Below, piece by piece: positions 51,357 through 59,799 of a DNA stretch of 64,000 bases. The notes beneath the pieces are model-generated. The model saw nothing but the letters and a program-made list of their open reading frames with translations. It was not told the DNA's origin and did no database searches. The translations under genes and the position numbers were made by a program. Source of the DNA: Niastella yeongjuensis (GTDB lineage Bacteria; Bacteroidota; Bacteroidia; Chitinophagales; Chitinophagaceae); contig NZ_FOCZ01000013.1 in NCBI RefSeq assembly GCF_900110245.1, forward strand, positions 62,001-126,000, written 5' to 3'. Every line of letters starts with the position of its first letter. Position 1 is the first letter of the stretch.

Positions 51357-52178
51357 CTAAGCACTTTTTCTCCGCCAGCCCCATTTCAAAAATACGGGCA
51401 GCGCTTTCGCCCAGGAGCGGATATCGTGTTTGCCATCGGGCAATTGCAGGTAACGCATGTTTCTTCCTTCAAGCCAGCCCTTGGCCATCAGTTCGCGCAT
51501 TACATCGATGGTATCGTCTATGGAGTCGATCACGTGATTACCATTGCGGTCTTCAGTTTCATCCAGTTCCCCACATTGAAAAAAGAATTTCAGGTTCGGC
51601 TGGTATTTTCCCTGCCTGATCTGGCGGTGCATCAACCGGTCGTTCGCTTCGCTAAAATCCTTGTCCTTTCTGTCTTTCGACCGCCACCACAAGGAACCGG
51701 AAAAAACGCCCACCCGGGAGAATATGTCGGAATGGTTCCAAACAAGGTCCAGCGCACTTAACCCACCCAATGAGAAACCTGCAAAAGCGGTTTCGCCAAA
51801 AACCAGGTGGGCATAACGCGCATGAATATAGGGCAATAATTCTTCTGTTATAAATTGGCGGTATAATCCGGCTTTTGCGCCGCGGCCTTTAAAATCGGGG
51901 CTGCTGATCATGCCATATTCCAGCATTCTTTCTTCACCGGCATGAATACCAACACACAACATTGGTGTAATGGCTTCTGTTTGAAGCAGGTAAGCAATCA
52001 TTTTATCAAAACCCATGGCTTCAATATCCTGACCGTCATTTAACAGTAATAAACCTATCGGCTGATTTCCGGTATGGTTGGTGGGACCATAAAAATTGAT
52101 CGTGATGGTACGTTGGAGCGCTTCAGATGGCAATTCAATCGTTTCTACCATTATACCCGTACTTACTTCTGTTTGCAT
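51357..52178 (-). CDS. Esterase-family alpha/beta hydrolase (Fes/EstD-like)
   Basis: A 273-residue cytoplasmic or periplasmic hydrolase without a clear signal peptide. The nucleophile elbow GFSLGG is near residue 147, and the acidic and histidine residues lie in the LDETEDRNGNHVIDS and LPDGKHDIRSW segments near the C-terminus. The segments LNDGQDIEAMGFD and ITEELLPYIHARY are typical of the esterase D / ferric-enterobactin-esterase type. The substrate is unknown. It starts 114 bp from the divergent ATP-grasp gene. Confidence 0.88.
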   Translation of the reverse strand: MQTEVSTGIMVETIELPSEALQRTITINFYGPTNHTGNQPIGLLLLNDGQDIEAMGFDKMIAYLLQTEAITPMLCVGIHAGEERMLEYGMISSPDFKGRGAKAGLYRQFITEELLPYIHARYAHLVFGETAFAGFSLGGLSALDLVWNHSDIFSRVGVFSGSLWWRSKDRKDKDFSEANDRLMHRQIRQGKYQPNLKFFFQCGELDETEDRNGNHVIDSIDDTIDVMRELMAKGWLEGRNMRYLQLPDGKHDIRSWAKALPVFLKWGWRRKSA

Positions 52179-52292
52179 AGCGCGGCAAAATTAGGTAAAT
52201 ATGTTTGAGGTGGAACGTTAAATGTAAAGGAATTGTAAATTTGGAAGCAAGGATGAGTGCAACAGCATCTGTATCACCCAAATGTGCTTGAT

Positions 52293-53279
52293 ATGAAAAA
52301 GATTGGAATTCTATTTGGCCAGGAAAGGACCTTCCCACTGGCATTTATTGAAAGCGTCAACAGCCGGAACACGCCCGATATTATTGCGGAACCTGTTCAA
52401 ATAGATAAAGTAATACAAGGCGCTGCCGTTGAATATGATGTGATCGTTGATCGCATTTCACACGACGTTCCTTTTTATCGGTCCTATCTTAAAAACGCCG
52501 CCATTTGCGGCACCGCCGTCATCAATAATCCTTTCTGGGGAAGCGCTGATGAGAAATTCTTCAATAACTGCCTGGCTACCAGGATCGGTGTTCCTGTACC
52601 CAAGACAGTTATTCTGCCCTCATTTGAATTGCCCCCTGATACCAGTCCCGAGTCGTTTGCCAACCTCGTTTATCCATTGAACTGGGAACAGATCTTTGAA
52701 TACGTTGGCTTTCCGGCTTATATGAAACCTTTTTCCGGCGGCGGCTGGAAGCATGTATACAAACTGCATAACAGGGAAGAGTTTTTTCACAATCACCGCG
52801 AAACAGGGCAACTGGTAATGCTGTTGCAGGAAGAAATTGTGTTTGAAGAATACTACCGCTGTTATTGCATAGGGGGTAAGTATGTGCACATAATGCCTTA
52901 CGAACCGCGAAACCCGCATCACCTTCGATACAATTGTAATTTCAAACCATCACCCGACCGCCTCCACCAGATGTCAGCACTGGTACAACGCATCAACCTA
53001 TACCTGGGTTACGATTTCAATACGGTTGAACTGGCCATTCGGGACGGCGTTCCCTATGCCATCGACTTTTGCAACCCGGTTCCCGACGCCGACCGGCCAA
53101 GCGTAGGCAATGATAATTTTGAATGGGTAGTTGAAACAGCGGCTACCTATGCCATTGAAAGAGCGCTCAGCCATGAACCCGGCAAAGACAACCTTACCTG
53201 GGGCGAATATACCCGGCGAAGCATACAACGGGAACTTATTGGGGAAATTTTAGAGGAAAAATTAGAAATAGAGGAATGA
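52293..53279 (+). CDS. ATP-grasp family ligase of unknown substrate
   Basis: A 328-residue protein with ATP-grasp layout. Residues 1-90 form a pre-ATP-grasp fold starting KKIGILFGQERTFP. The nucleotide-binding core contains PAYMKPFSGGGWKHVY, LLQEEIVFEEYYRCYCIGGKYVHIMPYEPR, and the metal-binding TVELAIRDGVPYAIDFCNPVPDAD. Such enzymes join a carboxylate to an amine or thiol at the cost of ATP. It is followed after 114 bp, filled by an octamer array, by a GCS2-type ligase gene. The longest ORF begins at 52257 with an implausible N-terminus; ATG 52293 is preferred. Confidence 0.82.
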   Translation: MKKIGILFGQERTFPLAFIESVNSRNTPDIIAEPVQIDKVIQGAAVEYDVIVDRISHDVPFYRSYLKNAAICGTAVINNPFWGSADEKFFNNCLATRIGVPVPKTVILPSFELPPDTSPESFANLVYPLNWEQIFEYVGFPAYMKPFSGGGWKHVYKLHNREEFFHNHRETGQLVMLLQEEIVFEEYYRCYCIGGKYVHIMPYEPRNPHHLRYNCNFKPSPDRLHQMSALVQRINLYLGYDFNTVELAIRDGVPYAIDFCNPVPDADRPSVGNDNFEWVVETAATYAIERALSHEPGKDNLTWGEYTRRSIQRELIGEILEEKLEIEE

Positions 53280-53285
53280 AGAAGA

Positions 53286-53389
53286 GTTAATAAGTTTGTG
53301 AGTTATTTAGTTCGTAGGTTATTAGGTTCATTAGCAATCGCGAGCTTAAAATAACTAAATAACTTAAAAACTAATGAACTAAAGAACTA
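53286..53389. repeat. Array of 13 octamers with an inverted second half
   Basis: Units in 8-bp register run from GTTAATAA and GTTTGTGA to ATGAACTA and AAGAACTA, and the last ends 4 bp before the ATG at 53394. The first six units begin with GTT, while the last five contain AACTA or AACTT. The array is therefore arranged as roughly complementary arms (for example GTTATTTA and AATAACTA), and could fold. Confidence 0.85.
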
Positions 53390-53393
53390 AGAA

Positions 53394-54506
53394 ATGGCAA
53401 ATATCAACTTATCGCATTTTACGCTTGGCATTGAAGAAGAATATATGGTACTTGACCCGGTTAGCCGTGAGCTGAAAAGTCACCAGCAACGGATAGTTAC
53501 CGAAGGACAGAAAGTGATCAGGGATAAAGTAAAAGCCGAAATGCACCAGGCTGTTGTGGAAGTAGGCACCGATGTTTGCCGCAATGTTGATGAAGCTTTT
53601 AAAGACGTGAGCAACCTGCGCCGCACCATTTCACATATTGCCGGCGACCTGGGTTTTTGGGTAGGCGCTTCAGGCACCCATCCATTCAGCCATTGGGAAA
53701 GCCAGTTGATCACCGATCATGCCCGGTATAAAGAAATACTGGATATTCTTCAGGATGCCGCCCGCAGCAATCTTATTTTCGGCTTACACGTACACGTAGG
53801 CATGGAAAGCCGGGAAATGGCCAATCATATTGCCAATTCAACCCGGTACTTTTTACCACATATATACGCACTCAGCACCAACTCTCCCTTTTGGGAAGGA
53901 CGGAACACCGGCTATAAATCATACCGGACAAAAGTATTTGACAAATTCCCCCGCACCGGAATACCTGAAACCTTCGATACCATCGAAGACTATGACAATT
54001 TTATAAAGCTGCTGGTAAAAACCAACTGTATAGACAACGCTAAAAAAATATGGTGGGACCTTCGGGTACACCCCTTTTTCAATACCGTCGAATTCAGGAT
54101 CTGTGATGTGCCATTAACGGTACAGGAAACAATAGCCATTGCCGCTTTATTTCAGGGAGTTTGTGCCAAAATATACAAACTGCGTTTACAAAACCTGAAC
54201 TTCATTCAATACTCACGCGCCCTCATCAACGAAAACAAATGGCGCGCCAGCCGCTATGGCATCGACGGATTACTGATCGATTTTGGAAAAGAAGAAGAGA
54301 TCAATACCCGGGTACTTATATATGAGTTACTCGATTTTGTTGATGACGTAGTAGATGAACTGGGCAGCCGGCATGCCATCAATTATATCACCAAGCTGAT
54401 GGAAGAAGGCACTGGCGCCGACCGGCAGTTGAAGGTTTTTCAACAAACCAACAGCCTGGTGAATACGGTAGATTACATCCATAGCCAGTTTCTGGCAGGG
54501 ATATAA
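53394..54506 (+). CDS. YbdK-type carboxylate-amine ligase (GCS2 family)
   Basis: A 370-residue enzyme related to glutamate-cysteine ligase 2. Signature segments are TLGIEEEYMVLDP (residues 11-23), DVCRNVDEAF, ASGTHPFSHWE, LIFGLHVHVGMES and VEFRICDVPLTVQETIA. The family makes gamma-glutamyl-type amide bonds using ATP; YbdK of Escherichia coli has weak gamma-glutamyl-cysteine activity, and the physiological product is unknown in most species. The neighbouring ATP-grasp gene suggests a two-step peptide-like synthesis, the second ligase adding to the gamma-glutamyl unit. The start is fixed by the octamer array that ends just before it. Confidence 0.93.
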   Translation: MANINLSHFTLGIEEEYMVLDPVSRELKSHQQRIVTEGQKVIRDKVKAEMHQAVVEVGTDVCRNVDEAFKDVSNLRRTISHIAGDLGFWVGASGTHPFSHWESQLITDHARYKEILDILQDAARSNLIFGLHVHVGMESREMANHIANSTRYFLPHIYALSTNSPFWEGRNTGYKSYRTKVFDKFPRTGIPETFDTIEDYDNFIKLLVKTNCIDNAKKIWWDLRVHPFFNTVEFRICDVPLTVQETIAIAALFQGVCAKIYKLRLQNLNFIQYSRALINENKWRASRYGIDGLLIDFGKEEEINTRVLIYELLDFVDDVVDELGSRHAINYITKLMEEGTGADRQLKVFQQTNSLVNTVDYIHSQFLAGI

Positions 54507-54627
54507 ACGCTGCCCAATTGCATTGTGATTTTATATAATAGGTAACTATACTACAATAATTATGCACAAACAGGCGTTAAAAGCGCCAATCCCGTCCCCA
54601 GACTCATAGGAAATTCCCGAAAAAAAA

Positions 54628-54635
54628 TATCTTTG
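54628..54635 (+). promoter_or_regulatory. Candidate Bacteroidota -7 box for the lipoprotein gene
   Basis: TATCTTTG matches TAnnTTTG and lies 18 bp before the ATG at 54654. No clear -33 element precedes it. Confidence 0.35.
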
Positions 54636-54653
54636 GTCAAAATCTGTTCCAGT

Positions 54654-55190
54654 ATGAAAAGATTCCTGGTTAGCTGGCCTGTGCTGCTATTGGCAGTATT
54701 TGTAGTATCGTCGTGCGGTAAAGAAAAGAGTGTAGAAGAAGACGTATCGCAATACTATATCAAATGCAAAATAGGAAGTGTAGACAAGACATTTAAGTAT
54801 GCCCTTACCGCTCAAAAGGTGGCCGTGAGTAGCACCGAAACAAATTATACCTTTTCCGGACAAGCGAATAAAGATCCCAACAACCTGGAAGGTGTGGGCT
54901 TTACCATTCGTTTCCAAATTCCGCCTGCAACGGGCACCACATACAAAGAAACCGATCCCACAAACGATTACTTACTGGCATGTATTTATAATCCTAATAC
55001 GAATGACCAGAGTAAGATGTTTTCAAGTGATGGTGCTGAAGATAATCCTTTTCAGATCACCTTTACAGAGATCACTGCTACCAGCATAAGTGGTACTTTT
55101 TCGGGAAAGTTGTACCCCCTGACCAGCAGTGACCACACGGGCGATTCTGCCGTTCTTTCAAATGGTCAGTTTAAGCTGAAACTTCAATAG
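54654..55190 (+). CDS. Lipoprotein of unknown function
   Basis: A 178-residue exported protein. A lipoprotein signal (KRFLVSWPVLLLAVFVV, then the lipobox SSCG) places the lipidated Cys near residue 21. The mature part is rich in Thr, Ser and beta-strand sequence and ends in an alternating pattern (NGQFKLKLQ) typical of small beta-sandwich lipoproteins. I do not recognise the family. ATG 54654 is preferred over the TTG upstream. Confidence 0.75.
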   Translation: MKRFLVSWPVLLLAVFVVSSCGKEKSVEEDVSQYYIKCKIGSVDKTFKYALTAQKVAVSSTETNYTFSGQANKDPNNLEGVGFTIRFQIPPATGTTYKETDPTNDYLLACIYNPNTNDQSKMFSSDGAEDNPFQITFTEITATSISGTFSGKLYPLTSSDHTGDSAVLSNGQFKLKLQ

Positions 55191-55281
55191 CAGAGAACAG
55201 CCTTAAGCCGTAAGCTATAAGTCGTTGCGGCAACGCCTACGTTATCAACCCTATCAACCTGCCGCTCCTTTTTTATCTACG

Positions 55282-56046
55282 CTAATATCCTATACTTAAT
55301 CCTCCATTATCCTTTAATCCAACACCGGATAGCTGCAAGCGCAAGGATTCATTTATCAGAAAGAATATCTTTTCCGCAGCAGCCTGGTACTGTAATCCTT
55401 CCGGTCTGATGTTGGAAATACAGTTGCGTGACTCATCGGTTAGCCCCGGTGCAGGCCGGTAGGTAAGGTATGCCCCTAAACTATCGGGTGAACTCAAACC
55501 CGGCCGCTCCCCAATAAGCACCACAACCAGTTTTGCCTTTAACAGATGTCCGCATTCATCACCAATAGCCACACGCCCTTCCTGTACTATGCAAACAGGT
55601 GCTACCGATAACCGGGCGCTTTGGAAAAGCGGAAGTAATAATTTCAATACCGGCATGGCGTGTCTATTAATAGCAGTGGCAGATAAGCCATCGGCCAGCA
55701 CCACACAAACATCATAACCGGTACTGTTGAATTCATGCAACTGCGTTATGGCAGTTGCATGCAGCCGCCGGCCCTTATCGGGGTATTGCAGGTATTCACT
55801 GCGGCTGGCAGCCTGGGTAGTGAAGGTAAATGCAGCCAGCTGCAACGATTGCAGCTCCTGCAACAAAACCGGTTGATCCAATACGGCGTATACAGCATCC
55901 CGTGCATTGGCATGCGCCAGCCTGAATGCCAACAGCGATTGCAATGGCTCTGCCGTTCCGGTTCTCCCCAAAGCAATACGAGCTGCTGTAAAAGTCTTCA
56001 ATTCGCTCCAGGGATCAGATTGTACTATCGTTTTTTGAATGTCCAT
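55282..56046 (-). CDS. eutC: Ethanolamine ammonia-lyase, small subunit
   Basis: A 254-residue subunit of the coenzyme B12-dependent enzyme that splits ethanolamine into acetaldehyde and ammonia. Conserved segments are TAARIALGRTG, LAFRLAHANARDAVYAVLD, the cofactor-side DVCVVLADGLSATAINRHA, VVLIGERPGLSSPDSLGAYLTYRP and DESRNCISNIRPEGL. The gene lies 180 bp after eutB; the gap is filled with repeat arrays and hairpins, which is odd for subunits needed in equal amounts. Confidence 0.95.
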   Translation of the reverse strand: MDIQKTIVQSDPWSELKTFTAARIALGRTGTAEPLQSLLAFRLAHANARDAVYAVLDQPVLLQELQSLQLAAFTFTTQAASRSEYLQYPDKGRRLHATAITQLHEFNSTGYDVCVVLADGLSATAINRHAMPVLKLLLPLFQSARLSVAPVCIVQEGRVAIGDECGHLLKAKLVVVLIGERPGLSSPDSLGAYLTYRPAPGLTDESRNCISNIRPEGLQYQAAAEKIFFLINESLRLQLSGVGLKDNGGLSIGY

Positions 56047-56054
56047 TCGGTCCA

Positions 56055-56117
56055 GTTCAAAGTTTAAAGTTTAAAGTCCAGAGTTCTTAGTTCTGGGTTC
56101 CTTGTTCTTTGTTTTCG
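56055..56117. repeat. Array of nine heptamers, unit GTTCTTT/GTTTAAA
   Basis: GTTCAAA, GTTTAAA, GTTTAAA, GTCCAGA, GTTCTTA, GTTCTGG, GTTCCTT, GTTCTTT, GTTTTCG in perfect 7-bp register, inside the eutB-eutC gap. Confidence 0.92.
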
Positions 56118-56135
56118 GCTGGTCTCGTCCGCGAA

Positions 56136-56235
56136 ATCCGCCTGCTGGCGGATTATGACTGTATTTCTTTCTGCTTCGCTCACCGAAGCTTTGGCGTAGG
56201 TGAGCCCTCTGCCTTTTTCCTACTGCCTACTGCCC
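56136..56235. repeat. Hairpins plus CCTACTG heptamers in the eutB-eutC gap
   Basis: Two hairpins (ATCCGCC / GGCGGAT at 56136-56153 and GCTTCG / CGAAGC at 56173-56189, with CTCACC / GGTGAG at 56179-56204 as a competing stem) surround the shared motif CTGTATTTCTTTCTGC (56159-56174). Heptamers from CCCTCTG to CCTACTG (56205-56232) follow, and the TAG stop of eutB lies within them. Confidence 0.8.
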
Positions 56236-57609
56236 TTCTAACAACTGCAACAATGCATGACGATCTCCCACCGAAATCAGAGCCCCTTCCTTATTCATAA
56301 TACCTTGTGTCATCAACCACTGCTCAAACTCCGGTGCAGGCCGCAAGCCCAATGCTTTGCGTATATACAAAGCATCATGAAAAGAGGTGGACTGATAATT
56401 CAACATGATGTCGTCGGCGCCTGGAATACCCATTATATAATTACAACCCGCTACGCCCAATAAAGTAAGCAGGTTATCCATATCATCCTGGTCTGCTTCG
56501 GCATGATTGGTATAACAAACATCTACGCCCATGGGCAGTCCAAGCAACTTACCGCAAAAATGATCTTCAAGCGCCGCCCTGATGATCTGTTTGCCATCGA
56601 ATAAATATTCAGGACCGATAAATCCAACTACGGTGTTAACCAACAAAGGCGAAAACTTTCTTGCTACTGCATAGGCCCTTGCCTCGCAGGTTTGCTGATC
56701 AACGCCACCATGCGCATTGGCAGATAAAGAACTCCCCTGCCCTGTTTCGAAATACATTACATTATTCCCCAGCGTGCCCCGCTGCAACGACAAAGCCGCT
56801 TCATGTGCCTCCTGCAATAAAGCCAGGTTCACGCCAAAACTTTTATTGGTCTTTTCTGTGCCGCCAACAGACTGAAATACCAGGTCGAGCGGCGCTTTTT
56901 GTTGCACCAGTTGTAAGGAAGTGGTAACATGACACAACACACAACTTTGTGTGGGAATAGTAAAACGTTGAATGATCGCATCCAGCATGTGCAACAGCGT
57001 TAGCACATGACCGGGTGAATCAGTAGCGGGGTTTATACCTATCACCGCATCCCCACTGCCATATAACAAACCATCCACTATACTGGCAGCAATACCTTTA
57101 GGATCATCTGTGGGGTGATTGGGTTGCAACCGCACCGACAAACGCCCTTTTAACCCCAGCGTATTGCGAAAGGCAGTAACCACTTCGCACTTACGGGCCA
57201 CACTGATGAGGTCCTGGTTGCGCATTAGTTTTGAAACGGCCGCTGCCATTTCAGGGGTTAACCCCGGCGCCAGTTGTTGCAGGGTAACCGTATCAGCCGC
57301 ATCGCTCAACAACCAGTCGCGAAACTGGCCCGTGGTAAAATGAGCGATGGGTGCAAAGGCAGCCGCATTATGCGAATCGATAATGAGCCGGGTAACCTCA
57401 TCAGCTTCATAAGGAATAACAACCTCGTGTAGAAAGTTCTTCAACGGAACATCGGCCAGCGCCAGTTGGGCCGCCACCCGTTCCTTATAGTCTGCAGCAG
57501 CCAGTCCCGCCAATGCATCGCCCGATCTGAAAGGACTGGCTTTTGCCAGCAACGTGGTTAATGAATCGAATGTGTAAGTGTGGTGCTGTATGGTATAGCG
57601 GTAACTCAT
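56227..57609 (-). CDS. eutB: Ethanolamine ammonia-lyase, large subunit
   Basis: A 460-residue TIM-barrel subunit that binds ethanolamine and adenosylcobalamin. Typical segments are KASPFRSGDALAGLAA, FRNTLGLKGRLSVRLQPNHPTDD, GDAVIGINPATDSPG, ETGQGSSLSANAHGG and DVCYTNHAEADQDDMDNL, and the length is that of the family. It starts 17 bp after the permease stop. The C-terminal stop lies in a heptamer array. EutA reactivase and acetaldehyde dehydrogenase are not in the window. Confidence 0.95.
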   Translation of the reverse strand: MSYRYTIQHHTYTFDSLTTLLAKASPFRSGDALAGLAAADYKERVAAQLALADVPLKNFLHEVVIPYEADEVTRLIIDSHNAAAFAPIAHFTTGQFRDWLLSDAADTVTLQQLAPGLTPEMAAAVSKLMRNQDLISVARKCEVVTAFRNTLGLKGRLSVRLQPNHPTDDPKGIAASIVDGLLYGSGDAVIGINPATDSPGHVLTLLHMLDAIIQRFTIPTQSCVLCHVTTSLQLVQQKAPLDLVFQSVGGTEKTNKSFGVNLALLQEAHEAALSLQRGTLGNNVMYFETGQGSSLSANAHGGVDQQTCEARAYAVARKFSPLLVNTVVGFIGPEYLFDGKQIIRAALEDHFCGKLLGLPMGVDVCYTNHAEADQDDMDNLLTLLGVAGCNYIMGIPGADDIMLNYQSTSFHDALYIRKALGLRPAPEFEQWLMTQGIMNKEGALISVGDRHALLQLLEGQ

Positions 57610-57626
57610 GTGTTAATTAGTTAAAG

Positions 57627-58910
57627 TCATTTCCTAAATACCACAAACAGGATCATTAATATGGCTAGTGCACCAAAGAAAATCAAAGACAACAACAGGT
57701 TGTACCAGACAATAGCTATCAAACAAACGAAGGCCAGTATCAAAGCAATCCAGGGAAACCAGGGATACAAAGGCACTTTGAAAGGCCGTTCCAGGGCCGG
57801 TTGTTTATGGCGCAATACAAATAAGCTGATCATACTGATGATGTACATGACCACGGCACCCAGGGCGCTTAATGTAATTACATCGCCGGTATTGAAAATA
57901 CACAAAGCAATGATGCCAACAATACCGCCCACGATCATTGCCACATGCGGGGTTCTGTGCCGCGTGTTTACCCTTGCCAGCACCTTTGGCAAATACCCAT
58001 CGCGGGCCACGGCATATAACTGGCGGGAGTAACTGATAATAACACCATGGAAGGATGACACCAGGCCAAACAAACCTATACCGGCAAATACTTTCGTCCA
58101 GCTGTTATGCTTTCCCAACACCGCGCTGATCGCTTCCGGCAACGGGTAATCAATGCGGGCCAGTTTATGCCAGTCGGTAACACCCCCGGTAAAGAACATG
58201 ACCCCAAATGCCAGCAACACCAGGGTTACAATACCATAAATATAACCGCGGGGTATGGTACGCTGCGGGTCCTTCACTTCTTCGGCCACCATGGCTACCC
58301 CTTCAATGGCCAGGTAAAACCAGATGGCAAACGGCAATGCGGCAAAAACGCCGGCCCAGCCAAAAGGCATGGAATCGCGGTTAAAGTTCTCCCATTTAAA
58401 ACCGGGCGCTACCACTCCCATAAACAACAGCAGTTCAGCCACCGCCAGGATGGTAACAATGAGTGAAAACACCACTGATTCCTTAATGCCCCAAAAGTTA
58501 ATGATAGTAAACACAACATAACTGCCGATGGCTACTGCCAGTACCGGCAGGGCCGGTACCAGAAAATGCACATAGCTGCCAAGCGCAAAGGCAACTGCAG
58601 GCGGTGCCAGTAAAAATTCAACCAGCGTGGCATAAGCAGCGATCAGTCCGCCCATAGGGCCTAATGCCTTGTAGGCATAAGCAAAGGGTCCTCCCGCATG
58701 TGGGATGGCTGCGGTTAATTCTGTAAAGCTGAAAATAAAGGTTACGTAAAAAATGGTGACCAGTACGGTGGCAATCAAAAAGCCGCCGGTGCCGGCTACA
58801 TCCCAGCCAAGGTTCCAGCCAAAATACTCACCGGATATCACCAAACCAACCGCCAGCGCCCACAGGTGCACTGGTCTCAATACTTTTTTTAATGATGGGT
58901 TGCCATGCAT
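57627..58910 (-). CDS. Ethanolamine permease-like APC-family transporter
   Basis: A 427-residue protein with 12 membrane segments. The N-terminal pattern ALAVGLVISGEYFGWNLGW is characteristic of the ethanolamine permease subgroup of the amino acid-polyamine-organocation family. Further markers are AAIPHAGGPFAYAYKALGP and FLLAPPAVAFALGS. Its position as first gene before eutB and eutC supports ethanolamine uptake. No cobalamin riboswitch is visible upstream, and the 144-bp gap to the divergent SGNH hydrolase gene should hold both promoters. Confidence 0.92.
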   Translation of the reverse strand: MHGNPSLKKVLRPVHLWALAVGLVISGEYFGWNLGWDVAGTGGFLIATVLVTIFYVTFIFSFTELTAAIPHAGGPFAYAYKALGPMGGLIAAYATLVEFLLAPPAVAFALGSYVHFLVPALPVLAVAIGSYVVFTIINFWGIKESVVFSLIVTILAVAELLLFMGVVAPGFKWENFNRDSMPFGWAGVFAALPFAIWFYLAIEGVAMVAEEVKDPQRTIPRGYIYGIVTLVLLAFGVMFFTGGVTDWHKLARIDYPLPEAISAVLGKHNSWTKVFAGIGLFGLVSSFHGVIISYSRQLYAVARDGYLPKVLARVNTRHRTPHVAMIVGGIVGIIALCIFNTGDVITLSALGAVVMYIISMISLFVLRHKQPALERPFKVPLYPWFPWIALILAFVCLIAIVWYNLLLSLIFFGALAILMILFVVFRK

Positions 58911-59054
58911 GCAATTAGTTTTAATTAGATAGCAGGAAACGTTTGAGGCAGCAACCGTAGATATTACTAAAAATACAAACTTTTGTGATTAGATTCGCTG
59001 CCTTAATAACGGACTGACGTTTGCATTCTTTTACTCCTTCAAAATATATTATCT

Positions 59055-59723
59055 ATGAGATTGCTTCTGTACATTTCTTCATTCATCGCAATTACTTTAG
59101 TAAGTTTTACCAGTATGCAGCAGAAACAAAAGATCGTCTTTTTTGGCGACTCCATTACCCAGGCCGGGGTATCACCAACCGGTTATATAACAGTGCTGGG
59201 CAACCTGATCGCACAAAAAGGCCTGAAAGATCAATATGAATTAACAGGCGCCGGTATTGGCGGTAATAAAGTGTACGACCTTTATTTACGGATGGAAGAC
59301 GATGTATTGGCGAAAAACCCCAACACAGTAGTGATTTGGGTAGGCGTTAATGACGTATGGCATAAGAAAGGCGGTACCGGTACCGATGCTCCCAAATTCG
59401 AACAGTTTTATAATGCCATCATTAAGAAATTACAGGCAAAAAATATAAAGGTGGTGCTGGTTACCCCCGCCACTATTGGTGAAAAAACCGATTTCTCCAA
59501 CGAACAGGATGGCGACCTGAACAAATATGCCAACATCGTTCGCACCGTTGCAGCCAAAAACAACTGTCCCCTGGTTGACCTGCGGAAAACCTTCCTGGCC
59601 TATAACCTGGCCAACAATCCGGAGAATAAGGAAAAAGGCATCCTTACGGCTGATGGCGTTCACCTGAACGAAAAAGGCAATATGCTGGTGGCCGATGAAA
59701 TGGCAAAAGTGCTGGTGAAATAA
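59055..59723 (+). CDS. SGNH/GDSL-family hydrolase, exported
   Basis: A 222-residue esterase-type enzyme. A signal peptide (1-20, ending near SFTSM) precedes the block I motif FFGDSITQAG with the nucleophilic Ser, block III with the oxyanion-hole Asn in WVGVNDVWHKK, and block V DGVHLNEKGN with the catalytic Asp and His. The length is normal. Possible substrates are acetyl esters on glycans or lysophospholipids; none is indicated. Confidence 0.9.
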   Translation: MRLLLYISSFIAITLVSFTSMQQKQKIVFFGDSITQAGVSPTGYITVLGNLIAQKGLKDQYELTGAGIGGNKVYDLYLRMEDDVLAKNPNTVVIWVGVNDVWHKKGGTGTDAPKFEQFYNAIIKKLQAKNIKVVLVTPATIGEKTDFSNEQDGDLNKYANIVRTVAAKNNCPLVDLRKTFLAYNLANNPENKEKGILTADGVHLNEKGNMLVADEMAKVLVK

Positions 59724-59781
59724 CCATTCCCCCATTAATTTGTTAATGTATAAGCTGCAACATGACAATCACAAAATACGT

Positions 59782-59789
59782 TATGTTTG
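59782..59789 (+). promoter_or_regulatory. Candidate -7 box for the glutamine amidotransferase gene
   Basis: TATGTTTG matches TAnnTTTG and lies 11 bp before the ATG at 59800, which would give an almost leaderless mRNA. No -33 element is evident. Confidence 0.3.
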
Positions 59790-59799
59790 CAGCTTTACT

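Noticed and set aside
58911-59054. Cobalamin riboswitch upstream of the ethanolamine permease gene
   Set aside because: The B12-box sequence is absent, and the gap of 144 bp is too short for the full structure plus two promoters.
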